Shown here in pieces: positions 39,624 to 46,151 of a stretch of 46,211 bases of DNA. Position 1 is the first letter of the stretch; each line of letters begins with the position of its first letter. The DNA lies in IMG/VR virus record IMGVR_UViG_3300024520_000124, positions 1 to 46,211 of that record; one strand, written 5' to 3'. This DNA comes from a virus. The translations under genes were made by a program, and so were the position numbers. A model generated the notes under the pieces. That model did not search any database, had not been told where the DNA came from, and worked only from the letters and a program-made list of their open reading frames with translations.

Positions 39624-40028
39624 ATGATACTTGACGAACTTAACAATGCGATGAGTGGGGCCGAGCTGGCCTTGGGCAAACTACGTGCGGTGTGGGATCA
39701 GGCGATGGCGGCGGCGGAGGCGGCGGCAAAGGAGGGGAAGCCTGTCGGTGTGGATGGCAAGCGGTGGGACGGCGGGCTGCCGCTGTGCGGCACCAACTGG
39801 CGGCTCTACTACCTTAAGCACAAGTCGGTGATGCTCTCGCCTGACAAGGAGGGTCGGATCGAGCTGCCGAGCATGGTGACGGTCTCGCAGGCCTCAGACA
39901 TCATAGCGGCGGTTGAAACGGCCGTGCGATCCGGAGTGCGCCAGGGGCGCAAGTCGCGCGAGCGTGAGATTGCGGCGGTGGCGCGCATCATCAACGGCAC
40001 GTGGGAGTTCGAGGAGGAGGGCGCATGA
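39624..40028 (+). CDS. Hypothetical protein, 134 aa
   Basis: ATG 39624 has GGAG 8 bases upstream. The upstream in-frame extension covers the end of the previous gene and is rejected. It has an Ala/Glu-rich helix (Ala-Met-Ala-Ala-Ala-Glu-Ala-Ala-Ala-Lys) and a small alpha/beta core (Lys-Arg-Trp-Asp-Gly-Gly-Leu-Pro-Leu-Cys-Gly-Thr-Asn-Trp-Arg-Leu-Tyr-Tyr). It ends in ATGA with the PAPS-reductase-like gene and may be a partner of it. Confidence 0.6.
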   Translation: MILDELNNAMSGAELALGKLRAVWDQAMAAAEAAAKEGKPVGVDGKRWDGGLPLCGTNWRLYYLKHKSVMLSPDKEGRIELPSMVTVSQASDIIAAVETAVRSGVRQGRKSREREIAAVARIINGTWEFEEEGA

Positions 40029-40852
40029 ATCGGCGCGTTACGGTGTTGAGTTTAGGTGCGGGAGTGCAGTCGTCCACGGTGGCGCTGATGGCGGCGGCTG
40101 GGGAGATCAAGCCGATGCCTGACTTTGCGGTGTTCGCGGACGTAGGATGGGAGCCGGCGGCGGTTTACCGGTGGCTGGATGAGTTGGAGAAGTTGTTGCC
40201 TTTCCCGGTCGTGCGAGCGACGCACGCTGATGGTTTAAGGGCTAACATCATGCGCAGCCTCACTGGCAACCGCTGCGCCGGCGCGCCCTTCTACACCACT
40301 AGCGCTGCCAATCCGGATAAAGGCGGCATGCTGCGCCGGCAATGCACCAAGGAGTTCAAGATCGTGCCGATCATAAAAGCCATTCGCACGCGGCTTGGTT
40401 TCGTTCCTGGGCAACGGGTTAAAGGGGTGAAGGTTACGCAGTGGATTGGGATCAGTCTTGATGAGATATCGCGCATGAAAGACTCCATGCACGGTTGGAT
40501 GGAGCACCGGTGGCCTTTGGTGGATCTGCGCATGAGCCGCCATGATTGTCTGCGGTGGATGGAGACGCATGGTTTCCCGCAGCCGCCGCGCAGTGCCTGC
40601 ATTGGATGCCCATACCGATCGAACGCAGAGTGGCGTGCGATTCGAGCTGTGCCGAGTGAGTGGGCGGATGCAGTCGAAGTCGATCGTGCCGTGCGCCAAG
40701 GGGTGGATGGCGAGAGGATGCCGGGGGTGAAAGAGACGGTGTTCTTGCATCGTGATCTGGTGCCATTGGAGGAAGCTGACTTGGATACGGAAGAGGACAA
40801 GGGGCAGCTATCGATGTTCAACAATGAGTGTGAAGGGATGTGTGGTGTATGA
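40025..40852 (+). CDS. Second PAPS-reductase-like / PP-loop protein, 275 aa
   Basis: ATG 40025 overlaps the previous stop. Residues 9-18, SLGAGVQSST, are the nucleotide loop of the phage and plasmid PAPS-reductase-like family; Gly-Ala-Gly-Val-Gln-Ser replaces the usual Ser-Gly-Gly-Lys-Asp-Ser. The core has Phe-Ala-Asp-Val-Gly-Trp-Glu-Pro. Later come Arg-Gln-Cys-Thr-Lys-Glu-Phe-Lys and the zinc-type Cys-Ile-Gly-Cys-Pro-Tyr-Arg-Ser near residue 195. This is a different subfamily from the 28951 protein. The family is common in mobile DNA, often beside DNA-modification genes, but its reaction is not established. No methylase lies nearby here. Confidence 0.7.
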   Translation: MNRRVTVLSLGAGVQSSTVALMAAAGEIKPMPDFAVFADVGWEPAAVYRWLDELEKLLPFPVVRATHADGLRANIMRSLTGNRCAGAPFYTTSAANPDKGGMLRRQCTKEFKIVPIIKAIRTRLGFVPGQRVKGVKVTQWIGISLDEISRMKDSMHGWMEHRWPLVDLRMSRHDCLRWMETHGFPQPPRSACIGCPYRSNAEWRAIRAVPSEWADAVEVDRAVRQGVDGERMPGVKETVFLHRDLVPLEEADLDTEEDKGQLSMFNNECEGMCGV

Positions 40853-41037
40853 AGATAATCAAGAAGGGTAGGAAGGGTAAGGGGTGGCGCACCAAGTGCC
40901 GATCGTGTGACTGCGTCTTCCTGTTTAAGCGGGATGAAATTGTGGACTGGGGTCCGGTCGGTCAGTCGGTGACGTGTCCGAATCCTGATTGTGGGGTGAA
41001 CGTCGTATTGTATGGCAACTGCGAGCTTCAGTCATAA
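40849..41037 (+). CDS. Tiny zinc-ribbon protein, 62 aa
   Basis: ATGA overlap start. Basic residues (Lys-Lys-Gly-Arg-Lys-Gly-Lys-Gly-Trp-Arg) precede Cys17-x-x-Cys20 and a second pair near Cys43/Cys48 (CPNPDC), a complete small zinc ribbon. Nucleic-acid contact is plausible from the basic start. Its end overlaps the integrase start by 26 bases. Confidence 0.65.
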   Translation: MKIIKKGRKGKGWRTKCRSCDCVFLFKRDEIVDWGPVGQSVTCPNPDCGVNVVLYGNCELQS

Positions 41038-42088
41038 GGGGCGCCGGCACACGGTATTCACTCACAACGGCAAATACTATTGCCGCGTGCGGATTGACGG
41101 GCGTCAGGTCAAACGGTGCCTTGACACCAACCTCCTGCCTGAGGCCCGAATTCGCGCGCGGCTCTTTCTCTCTGAGGTTCTGGATCCGAAGTGGGCGCCA
41201 AAGGCGGCCGGCCGGGTCGCCACCATCGAGGACCTCCTCTCCGCTTACAAGAGCCTGGCTCTGATCGCGCCGGAGGTGGCCAAGGGCAACGTGCGGTGTC
41301 TGCGGCGTATCGTCACTGAGTGTGGGATTGGGCACCTGGCGCAACTGCGCCTCGAGGTCGCGGAGGATTACGAGCGCCGCATGTTGAAGCGGGTGCAGGA
41401 TGGCGATCGCGAATTGCGGGAGCGCGCGTTGCGGAGTGCGCTGAGCGTGCATAGGCAGGCCTCCTCGATCTTCACAGCTAAGCTGCTGCGCGCCTATGCA
41501 GCGCAAGGGTTGATTGTGCCGGCGACGTGCCAGGCGTTTGCGGCTGCGAAGCTGGCGGGGCGTATGGCGACCAAGGTTTACTCGCCGCCGGCGGATGATG
41601 TAGTTCGGGCGACGTTTGACGGGATAGGGATGAGGGGTAGAGAGGTGCAGACGCTGTTCTGGTTGGTTGTGGGGGCAGGTTTACGGCGTGGAGAGGCTGC
41701 TGAATTGCGCTGGGGGGATTTGCATTCTTCGGAAGGTCATCTTTGGGTATCTGGTGGGGTGGGCAAGGACGGCCGCGTGATCCAGGTGCGGGTTCAAGCT
41801 GCAGCGGCGGTCTACCTATCTCAGCGCGGTCCTCTCCCGGACTACTGCCTGGCGGGCAGCCGGCGTGCCAGGTTTCGCGAAATTCCGGACCAGCTAAACG
41901 CGTGGCTGAGACTGTTAGGGTGGAATGATCAGAAAGGCATGCATGCGTTGCGCGCCTATGTTGGCGGCCGGCTGTTTGAGCATAGCCCGCGATCCGCTCA
42001 ACAATTCTTGAGGCACAAGCAATTTTCCACCACTGAGCAATTCTATTCCTATTTCGCGCGCGCGCCGATGGCGGTGGAAGTGATTTAA
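41012..42088 (+). CDS. int: Tyrosine recombinase / integrase, 358 aa
   Basis: This would integrate the genome into the host chromosome and help excise it. An N-terminal arm-like segment (Phe-Ser-His-Lys-Gly-Arg-Arg-His-Thr-Val) and a core-binding domain (about 65-165) precede the catalytic domain. Catalytic residues by position: Arg225/Arg226 (Gly-Ala-Gly-Leu-Arg-Arg-Gly-Glu), His311-x-x-Arg314 (His-Ala-Leu-Arg), His335 (Leu-Arg-His-Lys) and Tyr345 after Thr-Thr-Glu-Gln-Phe. Spacing fits the family. No matching attachment site or excisionase is recognised beside it. Confidence 0.88.
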   Translation: MATASFSHKGRRHTVFTHNGKYYCRVRIDGRQVKRCLDTNLLPEARIRARLFLSEVLDPKWAPKAAGRVATIEDLLSAYKSLALIAPEVAKGNVRCLRRIVTECGIGHLAQLRLEVAEDYERRMLKRVQDGDRELRERALRSALSVHRQASSIFTAKLLRAYAAQGLIVPATCQAFAAAKLAGRMATKVYSPPADDVVRATFDGIGMRGREVQTLFWLVVGAGLRRGEAAELRWGDLHSSEGHLWVSGGVGKDGRVIQVRVQAAAAVYLSQRGPLPDYCLAGSRRARFREIPDQLNAWLRLLGWNDQKGMHALRAYVGGRLFEHSPRSAQQFLRHKQFSTTEQFYSYFARAPMAVEVI

Positions 42089-42139
42089 TTTGATTTAGCG
42101 CTTGACGCTATCTCGCACAAGCTCAGAGTAGCCCGCGAT
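42089..42139. other. Integrase 3' spacer
   Basis: A 51-base gap with AGCG/CGCT inverted arms around CTTGA. A TTGACG at 42102 has no good -10 box after it. It could hold the attachment site core or a weak promoter for the next cluster; neither is shown. Confidence 0.3.
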
Positions 42140-42439
42140 ATGACTAACCTAGTCAGCGGTAACACATCGGGCAGTATGGCATTCACCGTACTGCGAAACA
42201 TCCACAAATTCACTGCAGGGCATTCTATGTTCTGCGAACAGTGTCGAACCTGTTTAGATTGTGACGATTCCGTTTCAATCGAATGGACACACACCAAAGG
42301 CACCAAGGAAGGGAGGCGAGTCAGCGCAATCGTTTGCGGTGGCTGTTGGGATGGCAAAGTCAAAGCAAACCTATCAGCCTATGAAACTGAATCGGCGCCC
42401 ATAAATGCGGAATTCATCGACGGGAGGGAATTAGCCTGA
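42140..42439 (+). CDS. Small four-Cys protein, copy 1, 99 aa
   Basis: Shared plan with the next gene: Asn-(Ile/Leu)-His-Lys-(Phe/Leu)-Thr, a Cys32-x-x-Cys35 pair, an Asp-Cys, Val-x-(Ile/Val)-Glu-Trp, a second Cys66-x-x-Cys69-Trp-Asp pair, and a closing Phe-(Ile/Met)-Asp-Gly-Arg-Glu. It is probably a zinc-binding fold. The last codons (gac ggg agg) also supply the GGAGG for the next gene. GC is lower than the virion genes. Confidence 0.7.
   Translation: MTNLVSGNTSGSMAFTVLRNIHKFTAGHSMFCEQCRTCLDCDDSVSIEWTHTKGTKEGRRVSAIVCGGCWDGKVKANLSAYETESAPINAEFIDGRELA
42422..42428 (+). promoter_or_regulatory. Shine-Dalgarno inside conserved DGRE codons, first copy
   Basis: GGGAGGG within the codons for Asp-Gly-Arg-Glu, with GGAGG 11 bases before the ATG at 42439. 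Confidence 0.75.
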
Positions 42440-42723
42440 TGCAAAATCTATTATTCGCGGCAGAGCCTGGCGGAATCATTCGCACGGCGTTGTGTAACCT
42501 TCACAAGCTCACAACCAAGGAAGACGGAACTTGCCACAACTGCGCGCGTGAATTGGATTGTTGGCAGGCTGTGACAGTGGAATGGGTTTATGAGGGCAAG
42601 CGCATAAACGTATCGGTTTGTGCGCCTTGTTGGGACAAGGGCGTTAGACTGGAAGCGATTGCGAATGAACGGTCCGGCTTCATTATTAAAGTTCAATTCA
42701 TGGACGGGAGGGAGTTTTGTTAA
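42439..42723 (+). CDS. Small four-Cys protein, copy 2, 94 aa
   Basis: TGATG overlap start. It is a tandem relative of the 42140 protein with the same order of boxes: Asn-Leu-His-Lys-Leu-Thr, Cys32/Cys35, Asp-Cys-Trp, Val-Thr-Val-Glu-Trp, Cys61/Cys64-Trp-Asp and Phe-Met-Asp-Gly-Arg-Glu. The last codons again contain GGGAGG for the next gene. Confidence 0.7.
   Translation: MQNLLFAAEPGGIIRTALCNLHKLTTKEDGTCHNCARELDCWQAVTVEWVYEGKRINVSVCAPCWDKGVRLEAIANERSGFIIKVQFMDGREFC
42706..42714 (+). promoter_or_regulatory. Shine-Dalgarno inside conserved DGRE codons, second copy
   Basis: GGGAGGGAG, with GGAGG 11 bases before ATG 42723, the same spacing as the first copy. Confidence 0.75.
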
Positions 42724-43142
42724 TGCATTGTAAAGAACCGCACAACCAAGGGCTGTACGAACGAGCGCTTAAATGGGAGCACAACCGCACAATTGGCGGC
42801 ATTCTGACGCATGACGAATTGAGCGGCGCCGACGGTGTACATTTTTGGCTATTTGTTCCGCCCATGCTGAAAGACAAGCGCAAATCGGCGATATCGGAAG
42901 CAAAACACCAACTGTTGAATAGCCGGGATGTAACAGGTTTCACTATTATCAGGCTGCAGTTTGATAGGGTGGAAATCTGCGAATTGAGCATAGAGATTCT
43001 GAGCAAAACCGATGACGGAAATGATCTATCTTCCTTTGAATTGTGGGAAGTAGAACAGGCCGTCAATTTCGATTTGCCAGGCTCGGCCGTCGATATATTC
43101 CTGGCGATCCATGAGAAATACTGTGGGGTGAATGATGCATAA
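42723..43142 (+). CDS. Hypothetical protein, 139 aa
   Basis: TAATG overlap start (MHCKEPHNQGLYERALKWEH). An alpha/beta arrangement with helices (Tyr-Glu-Arg-Ala-Leu-Lys-Trp) and strands (Val-His-Phe-Trp-Leu-Phe-Val, Phe-Thr-Ile-Ile-Arg-Leu-Gln-Phe). It belongs to the GC-poorer cluster. No family recognised. Confidence 0.65.
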   Translation: MHCKEPHNQGLYERALKWEHNRTIGGILTHDELSGADGVHFWLFVPPMLKDKRKSAISEAKHQLLNSRDVTGFTIIRLQFDRVEICELSIEILSKTDDGNDLSSFELWEVEQAVNFDLPGSAVDIFLAIHEKYCGVNDA

Positions 43143-43560
43143 ATCGATAACGACTGCGCGAATTCTGGCGCTACATGAGGATAATGAGATAGGGATGGGG
43201 AGCACGGCGTTGTGCACTACGTGCGGCGCCGAACAGTCTGGACTGGAAACGGATTGCGAGAACGTAATCTGTGAGGGTTGCGGAAATCCGACTGTGCAAG
43301 GCACTCTCAATTTGTTGGTTGCTGTCGATGACTTATCGGAAGCCAATGAATTAGAAGGCAAGCCAGAATTGGCAGAGTTGAGGGATTGCCTGCAGTCATT
43401 GGAGGGCGTAAACAGGAAAACCCTGCAGGCTTTTGAGCGCGAAATTGAGGATATTTGCGAGCAGTTGCGCGCAATCCAAGCGTGGGCGGGTCGGGTTGCT
43501 TGTGATCGTGAACGGCTGGAGGAGAGTCAGGTTCAAAGCCGATTGGAGTTGCTACAATGA
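43132..43560 (+). CDS. Zinc ribbon plus coiled-coil protein, 142 aa
   Basis: Two adjacent ATGs (43132, 43135) are possible. A zinc ribbon with Cys28/Cys31 and Cys47/Cys50 is followed by a charged helical second half (Leu-Gln-Ala-Phe-Glu-Arg-Glu-Ile-Glu-Asp-Ile-Cys-Glu-Gln-Leu), probably a coiled coil. It ends in ATGA with the next gene. Confidence 0.65.
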   Translation: MMHKSITTARILALHEDNEIGMGSTALCTTCGAEQSGLETDCENVICEGCGNPTVQGTLNLLVAVDDLSEANELEGKPELAELRDCLQSLEGVNRKTLQAFEREIEDICEQLRAIQAWAGRVACDRERLEESQVQSRLELLQ

Positions 43561-44234
43561 AGGGCGTTATCTTGTGGCAGAGTCGGACAGTGGTCTGTAT
43601 CGGCACGTTCGAGAGCGCTAACGCCAAAACCGGCAACATGTGCCAGATTTGGGTGTTGGTGCGCAACGCGGATCCGATAGCCGCGAATCATTCCGGCCTG
43701 GATCGTCACAACTGCGGAAACTGCCCATTGCGTGGCATCAAAGGCCGTCGACGGCTTTGCAATGTCGATTTGCGAAACGGCCCGGGTCGGGTGTGGCATG
43801 CCTGGCGGCGCGGATTGTATCCAGAGCTTGCCAGTATTGGGTGGGGCTTTGCTGGTCGAATGATTCGGTTTGGCGCCTATGGTGATCCTGCAGCCGTTCC
43901 GTTGAGAGTGTGGAAGGAATTGGCGGCAGTGGCTGCCGGCTGGACTGGATACACTCACCAGTGGGAAACGGCGCCAGGGTTGAAGCCGTTTATGATGGCC
44001 AGCGCTGACAACGAGGAGGACGCCAGGCGCGCGCAGGCTGCGGGCTGGCGCACTTATCGCGTCCGAGCTATTGGTGCGCCACTGATGGCAGGTGAGATCA
44101 ATTGCCCGGCTAATAAGAAGAACCGTGTGCAGTGCATAAATTGTCGGCTGTGCGGTGGAAATTCTACGGGGGCTGCCGATATATCAATTGAGGCGACCGG
44201 CATTCAGTCCAAGCGGTGGGGTGAATATGTCTAA
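43557..44234 (+). CDS. Conserved-type Cys-rich phage protein, 225 aa
   Basis: ATGA overlap start. Lys-Thr-Gly-Asn-Met-Cys-Gln-Ile-Trp-Val-Leu, His-Asn-Cys-Gly-Asn-Cys-Pro, a Trp-His-Ala-Trp-Arg-Arg-Gly segment, Ile-Arg-Phe-Gly-Ala-Tyr-Gly-Asp-Pro-Ala-Ala-Val-Pro and a late Gln-Cys-Ile-Asn-Cys-Arg-Leu-Cys-Gly-Gly are boxes I have seen together in phage and plasmid hypothetical proteins. Metal binding is likely; function is not known to me. Confidence 0.6.
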   Translation: MKGVILWQSRTVVCIGTFESANAKTGNMCQIWVLVRNADPIAANHSGLDRHNCGNCPLRGIKGRRRLCNVDLRNGPGRVWHAWRRGLYPELASIGWGFAGRMIRFGAYGDPAAVPLRVWKELAAVAAGWTGYTHQWETAPGLKPFMMASADNEEDARRAQAAGWRTYRVRAIGAPLMAGEINCPANKKNRVQCINCRLCGGNSTGAADISIEATGIQSKRWGEYV

Positions 44235-44556
44235 AGAGATGAAACGGAAACTGTTGGGAGACTTCTTAGGTTTCTTAGTAATCGCGTTGGTGTGGCTGTT
44301 GTCCATGCTGGCGTGGGGCGAAAATCAAAGCGAAAGGTTTAACGTGCAATGTGGAATATGTGGGAGTGAACGGTTAGAGCGGTTAGGCGAATTGGCGGGG
44401 CGTCATTGGTATCGATGTCGGCATTGTGGCACCGATGTGAGTATTCAGCCGCCCCGATCGTGTCAGCATGCTGGCACAGTGGTCACCAACCTCGACGGCG
44501 ACGCCTTTTGTGGCTGTTGTGGTGAACAGCTGGCAGAGACTGGGGGTGCGGAATGA
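44227..44556 (+). CDS. Membrane-anchored zinc-ribbon protein, 109 aa
   Basis: ATG 44227 chosen, overlapping the previous gene by 8 bases; the longer frame from 44155 lies inside it. One membrane span near residues 13-30 (Phe-Leu-Gly-Phe-Leu-Val-Ile-Ala-Leu-Val-Trp-Leu-Leu) follows a basic N-terminus, so the zinc ribbons (Cys42/45, 64/67, then Cys79/95/97/98) may lie outside or at the membrane face. It ends in ATGA. Confidence 0.65.
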   Translation: MSKEMKRKLLGDFLGFLVIALVWLLSMLAWGENQSERFNVQCGICGSERLERLGELAGRHWYRCRHCGTDVSIQPPRSCQHAGTVVTNLDGDAFCGCCGEQLAETGGAE

Positions 44557-44783
44557 CTGTTGGCAAGTGTTGTGTCTACTTGGGGCTTGAACGGGGCGCC
44601 CCTTTTAACTGGTCGGCCGGCTGCAGGCTGGACGTGTGGGATGATGGCCTGATAATCGAATCGGGGAGACTGCGCGCCTGGCGCTCTTTCTTTCTGGATA
44701 GAGACGCCTGCAGACTCTGGACTGCGCGCTGGATCCGGGCAAGGCGTCAGGAGCGTTTGAAGGTTTGGAGGCGCAAATCATGA
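44553..44783 (+). CDS. Small hypothetical protein, 76 aa
   Basis: ATGA overlap start. Begins MTVGKCCVYLGLERGAPFNW. A beta-type first half (Asp-Val-Trp-Asp-Asp-Gly-Leu-Ile-Ile-Glu-Ser-Gly) and a very basic, Trp/Arg-rich helix at the end. Possibly nucleic-acid binding. No family recognised. Confidence 0.6.
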   Translation: MTVGKCCVYLGLERGAPFNWSAGCRLDVWDDGLIIESGRLRAWRSFFLDRDACRLWTARWIRARRQERLKVWRRKS

Positions 44784-44803
44784 CGCGTTTTCTAACGCGT
44801 CAT
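44780..44803 (+). promoter_or_regulatory. Hairpin enclosing a start codon
   Basis: ATGACGCGTT (44780-44789), whose first three bases are the start codon, pairs perfectly with AACGCGTCAT (44794-44803) over a TTCT loop. Translation would need the hairpin opened, for instance by ribosomes finishing the upstream gene. Confidence 0.75.
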
Positions 44804-45001
44804 CAACTGCAGGCGTGGTTTGACCTCTACGCGGTGCAAGGTGGCAAGCCACCGCGCGCGGGCAGGCAGTTGTGCGTGGGTTGGGCAACAGACCAGCAAC
44901 CGGGCGCTTTTGCTGGCGCTGTGGTGACAGTGGCGCCAGTCGAGACCACAGCCGGGAAACGGCTGTATCAGCTGAGACTGATGCCACGCCTGGCGGTCTA
45001 A
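44780..45001 (+). CDS. Small hypothetical protein, 73 aa
   Basis: ATGA overlap start, confirmed by the frame. The start codon is the first arm of a perfect hairpin. The product has a helix (Arg-His-Gln-Leu-Gln-Ala-Trp-Phe-Asp-Leu-Tyr) and a beta-rich second half with Thr, Val and Leu. Function unknown. Confidence 0.6.
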   Translation: MTRFLTRHQLQAWFDLYAVQGGKPPRAGRQLCVGWATDQQPGAFAGAVVTVAPVETTAGKRLYQLRLMPRLAV

Positions 45002-45005
45002 TCGT

Positions 45006-45038
45006 GGCGGTGTAGCGGGTTGGATCCGTTACACCGCC
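45006..45038 (+). terminator. Hairpin after the Cys-rich cluster, terminator-like
   Basis: GGCGGTGTA (45006-45014) pairs perfectly with TACACCGCC (45030-45038), and inner CGG/CCG can extend it. The following bases are C/T-rich (CCCGTCTTCTG) but not a true T run, so termination would be weak. CTTCTGT occurs twice just downstream (near 45044 and 45054). The rest of the gap to 45106 has no gene and may hold the promoter for the next two genes. Confidence 0.5.
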
Positions 45039-45106
45039 CCCCGTCTTCTGTAAGCTTCTGTGAGATTCTCCTTTTCGGCTGGGTTTGTTGGGTGCAAAGT
45101 GCGCCC

Positions 45107-45298
45107 ATGACAACGCAAGCGGCGCCAGAGTTAAAGACGGAGCGGATCACAGTGCACTTGACACCGACGGCTGCAGGCCGGCTGCGCGATCGGGCAGAGA
45201 GAGAGGGAGGGAGGCGCCCGGGTGAATTGGCTGCCCGGCTACTGATGCAAGTGCTGGATCCGCTGCCGGCAGCGCAAAGCCTGGCGGCGCGTAAGTAG
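45107..45298 (+). CDS. Ribbon-helix-helix regulator, 63 aa
   Basis: The chosen start is MTTQAAPELKTERITVHLTP at 45107, without the hydrophobic upstream extension. Thr-Glu-Arg-Ile-Thr-Val-His-Leu is the beta strand, followed by two helices (Ala-Ala-Gly-Arg-Leu-Arg-Asp-Arg-Ala-Glu-Arg, then Pro-Gly-Glu-Leu-Ala-Ala-Arg-Leu-Leu-Met). This is the CopG/Arc-type plan of a dimeric DNA-binding repressor. It is the best candidate in this genome for a regulator of the palindrome at 2284. Confidence 0.65.
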   Translation: MTTQAAPELKTERITVHLTPTAAGRLRDRAEREGGRRPGELAARLLMQVLDPLPAAQSLAARK

Positions 45299-45320
45299 CG
45301 GCGCCTTTTCTTCCGCGCAT

Positions 45321-46151
45321 ATGAGACCAGAAGGCAAGATCCCGCCAGAGGCGCCAGAGGATTCTGGGCGGTTGTCACCTATTCCCGGATCCAGTCAGGC
45401 CGAACTATTTGACCCGGCAAGCTTGGATGAGACTGCAGAGCGGGAGATCCTGCTGACTGAAGAGCGGCAGGCCGGCTTGAACTATACCGGGGAACGAGTC
45501 GCCAGGAACATACAGCGCTACCGGGCAATTGCAGACGCGTTGGCTGAGGGATTGTCCTGCAGACAGATCGCCAGAGCGTTCAAGTGTCATCACAGAACAG
45601 TCTATGCTGTGAAGATCCGCGAACAGCCGGCTATAGACTCACAGAAGAGAAGTCTGGCGGCAGTCTTCCAGGAAGCCTGCAACGCGACGGGTGAGCGAAT
45701 CCTGGAAGACATCGACCGGATCCCACCGCAAAGCCTGGCAATGACGGGAGCCTTCTGCAAGACGATCGCGGCAGACTTGCGTGGTGACGCATCGATGGTA
45801 GTTGAGCACCGACACCATCCAAGCCTGGCGGCAGTAAAGTCAGGGCTTGAAGCAAAAGAGATAATAGACGTTGAGACCCTGCCGGCTGCACGGGTTGGTA
45901 CGGGTGGGGGAAACGACAATAAGGGTGTGGCCACTGATTCAGATACACCAGCCACACCCACACCAAACCAGCCACCACAGCCACCGCCAGCAAAGCCGGT
46001 CAACCCCAAGTACCACCCACCGCCAACAACTGGTCGGATCGAGCCGACAGACTACGATCACACACCCACACCCCCGCCCACAACACAGACGGGGGGGGGG
46101 GGCTTCGCGAACGCCGCCTCCGCACCCACTGATGGATCCAACCAGACATGA
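45321..46151 (+). CDS. Helix-turn-helix protein with a poly-G-tract tail, 276 aa
   Basis: A helical body holds an HTH near residues 74-93 (Leu-Ala-Glu-Gly-Leu-Ser-Cys-Arg-Gln-Ile-Ala-Arg-Ala-Phe-Lys-Cys-His-His-Arg-Thr). A second helical domain follows (about 100-170, Ala-Ala-Val-Phe-Gln-Glu-Ala-Cys-Asn-Ala-Thr-Gly). The last 80 residues are Pro/Thr-rich and disordered, ending with four glycines encoded by the 12-G tract at 46091-46102. HTH plus oligomerisation domain recalls a small terminase subunit or a transcription regulator. Terminase large lies about 8 kb on after circularisation. Its stop overlaps the start of the first gene. Confidence 0.65.
   Translation: MRPEGKIPPEAPEDSGRLSPIPGSSQAELFDPASLDETAEREILLTEERQAGLNYTGERVARNIQRYRAIADALAEGLSCRQIARAFKCHHRTVYAVKIREQPAIDSQKRSLAAVFQEACNATGERILEDIDRIPPQSLAMTGAFCKTIAADLRGDASMVVEHRHHPSLAAVKSGLEAKEIIDVETLPAARVGTGGGNDNKGVATDSDTPATPTPNQPPQPPPAKPVNPKYHPPPTTGRIEPTDYDHTPTPPPTTQTGGGGFANAASAPTDGSNQT
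46091..46102 (+). repeat. 12-G homopolymer, slippage-prone
   Basis: Twelve Gs inside the 45321 gene, 12 Gs also in the left copy (24-35). One G fewer would keep the frame open through to position 274 of the left end, adding about 70 residues. One more would stop after about 10 residues. Confidence 0.9.

Noticed and set aside
42102-42135. Sigma70-like promoter after the integrase (TTGACG)
   Set aside because: No acceptable -10 box at 16-18 bases; AGAGTA is a poor match.
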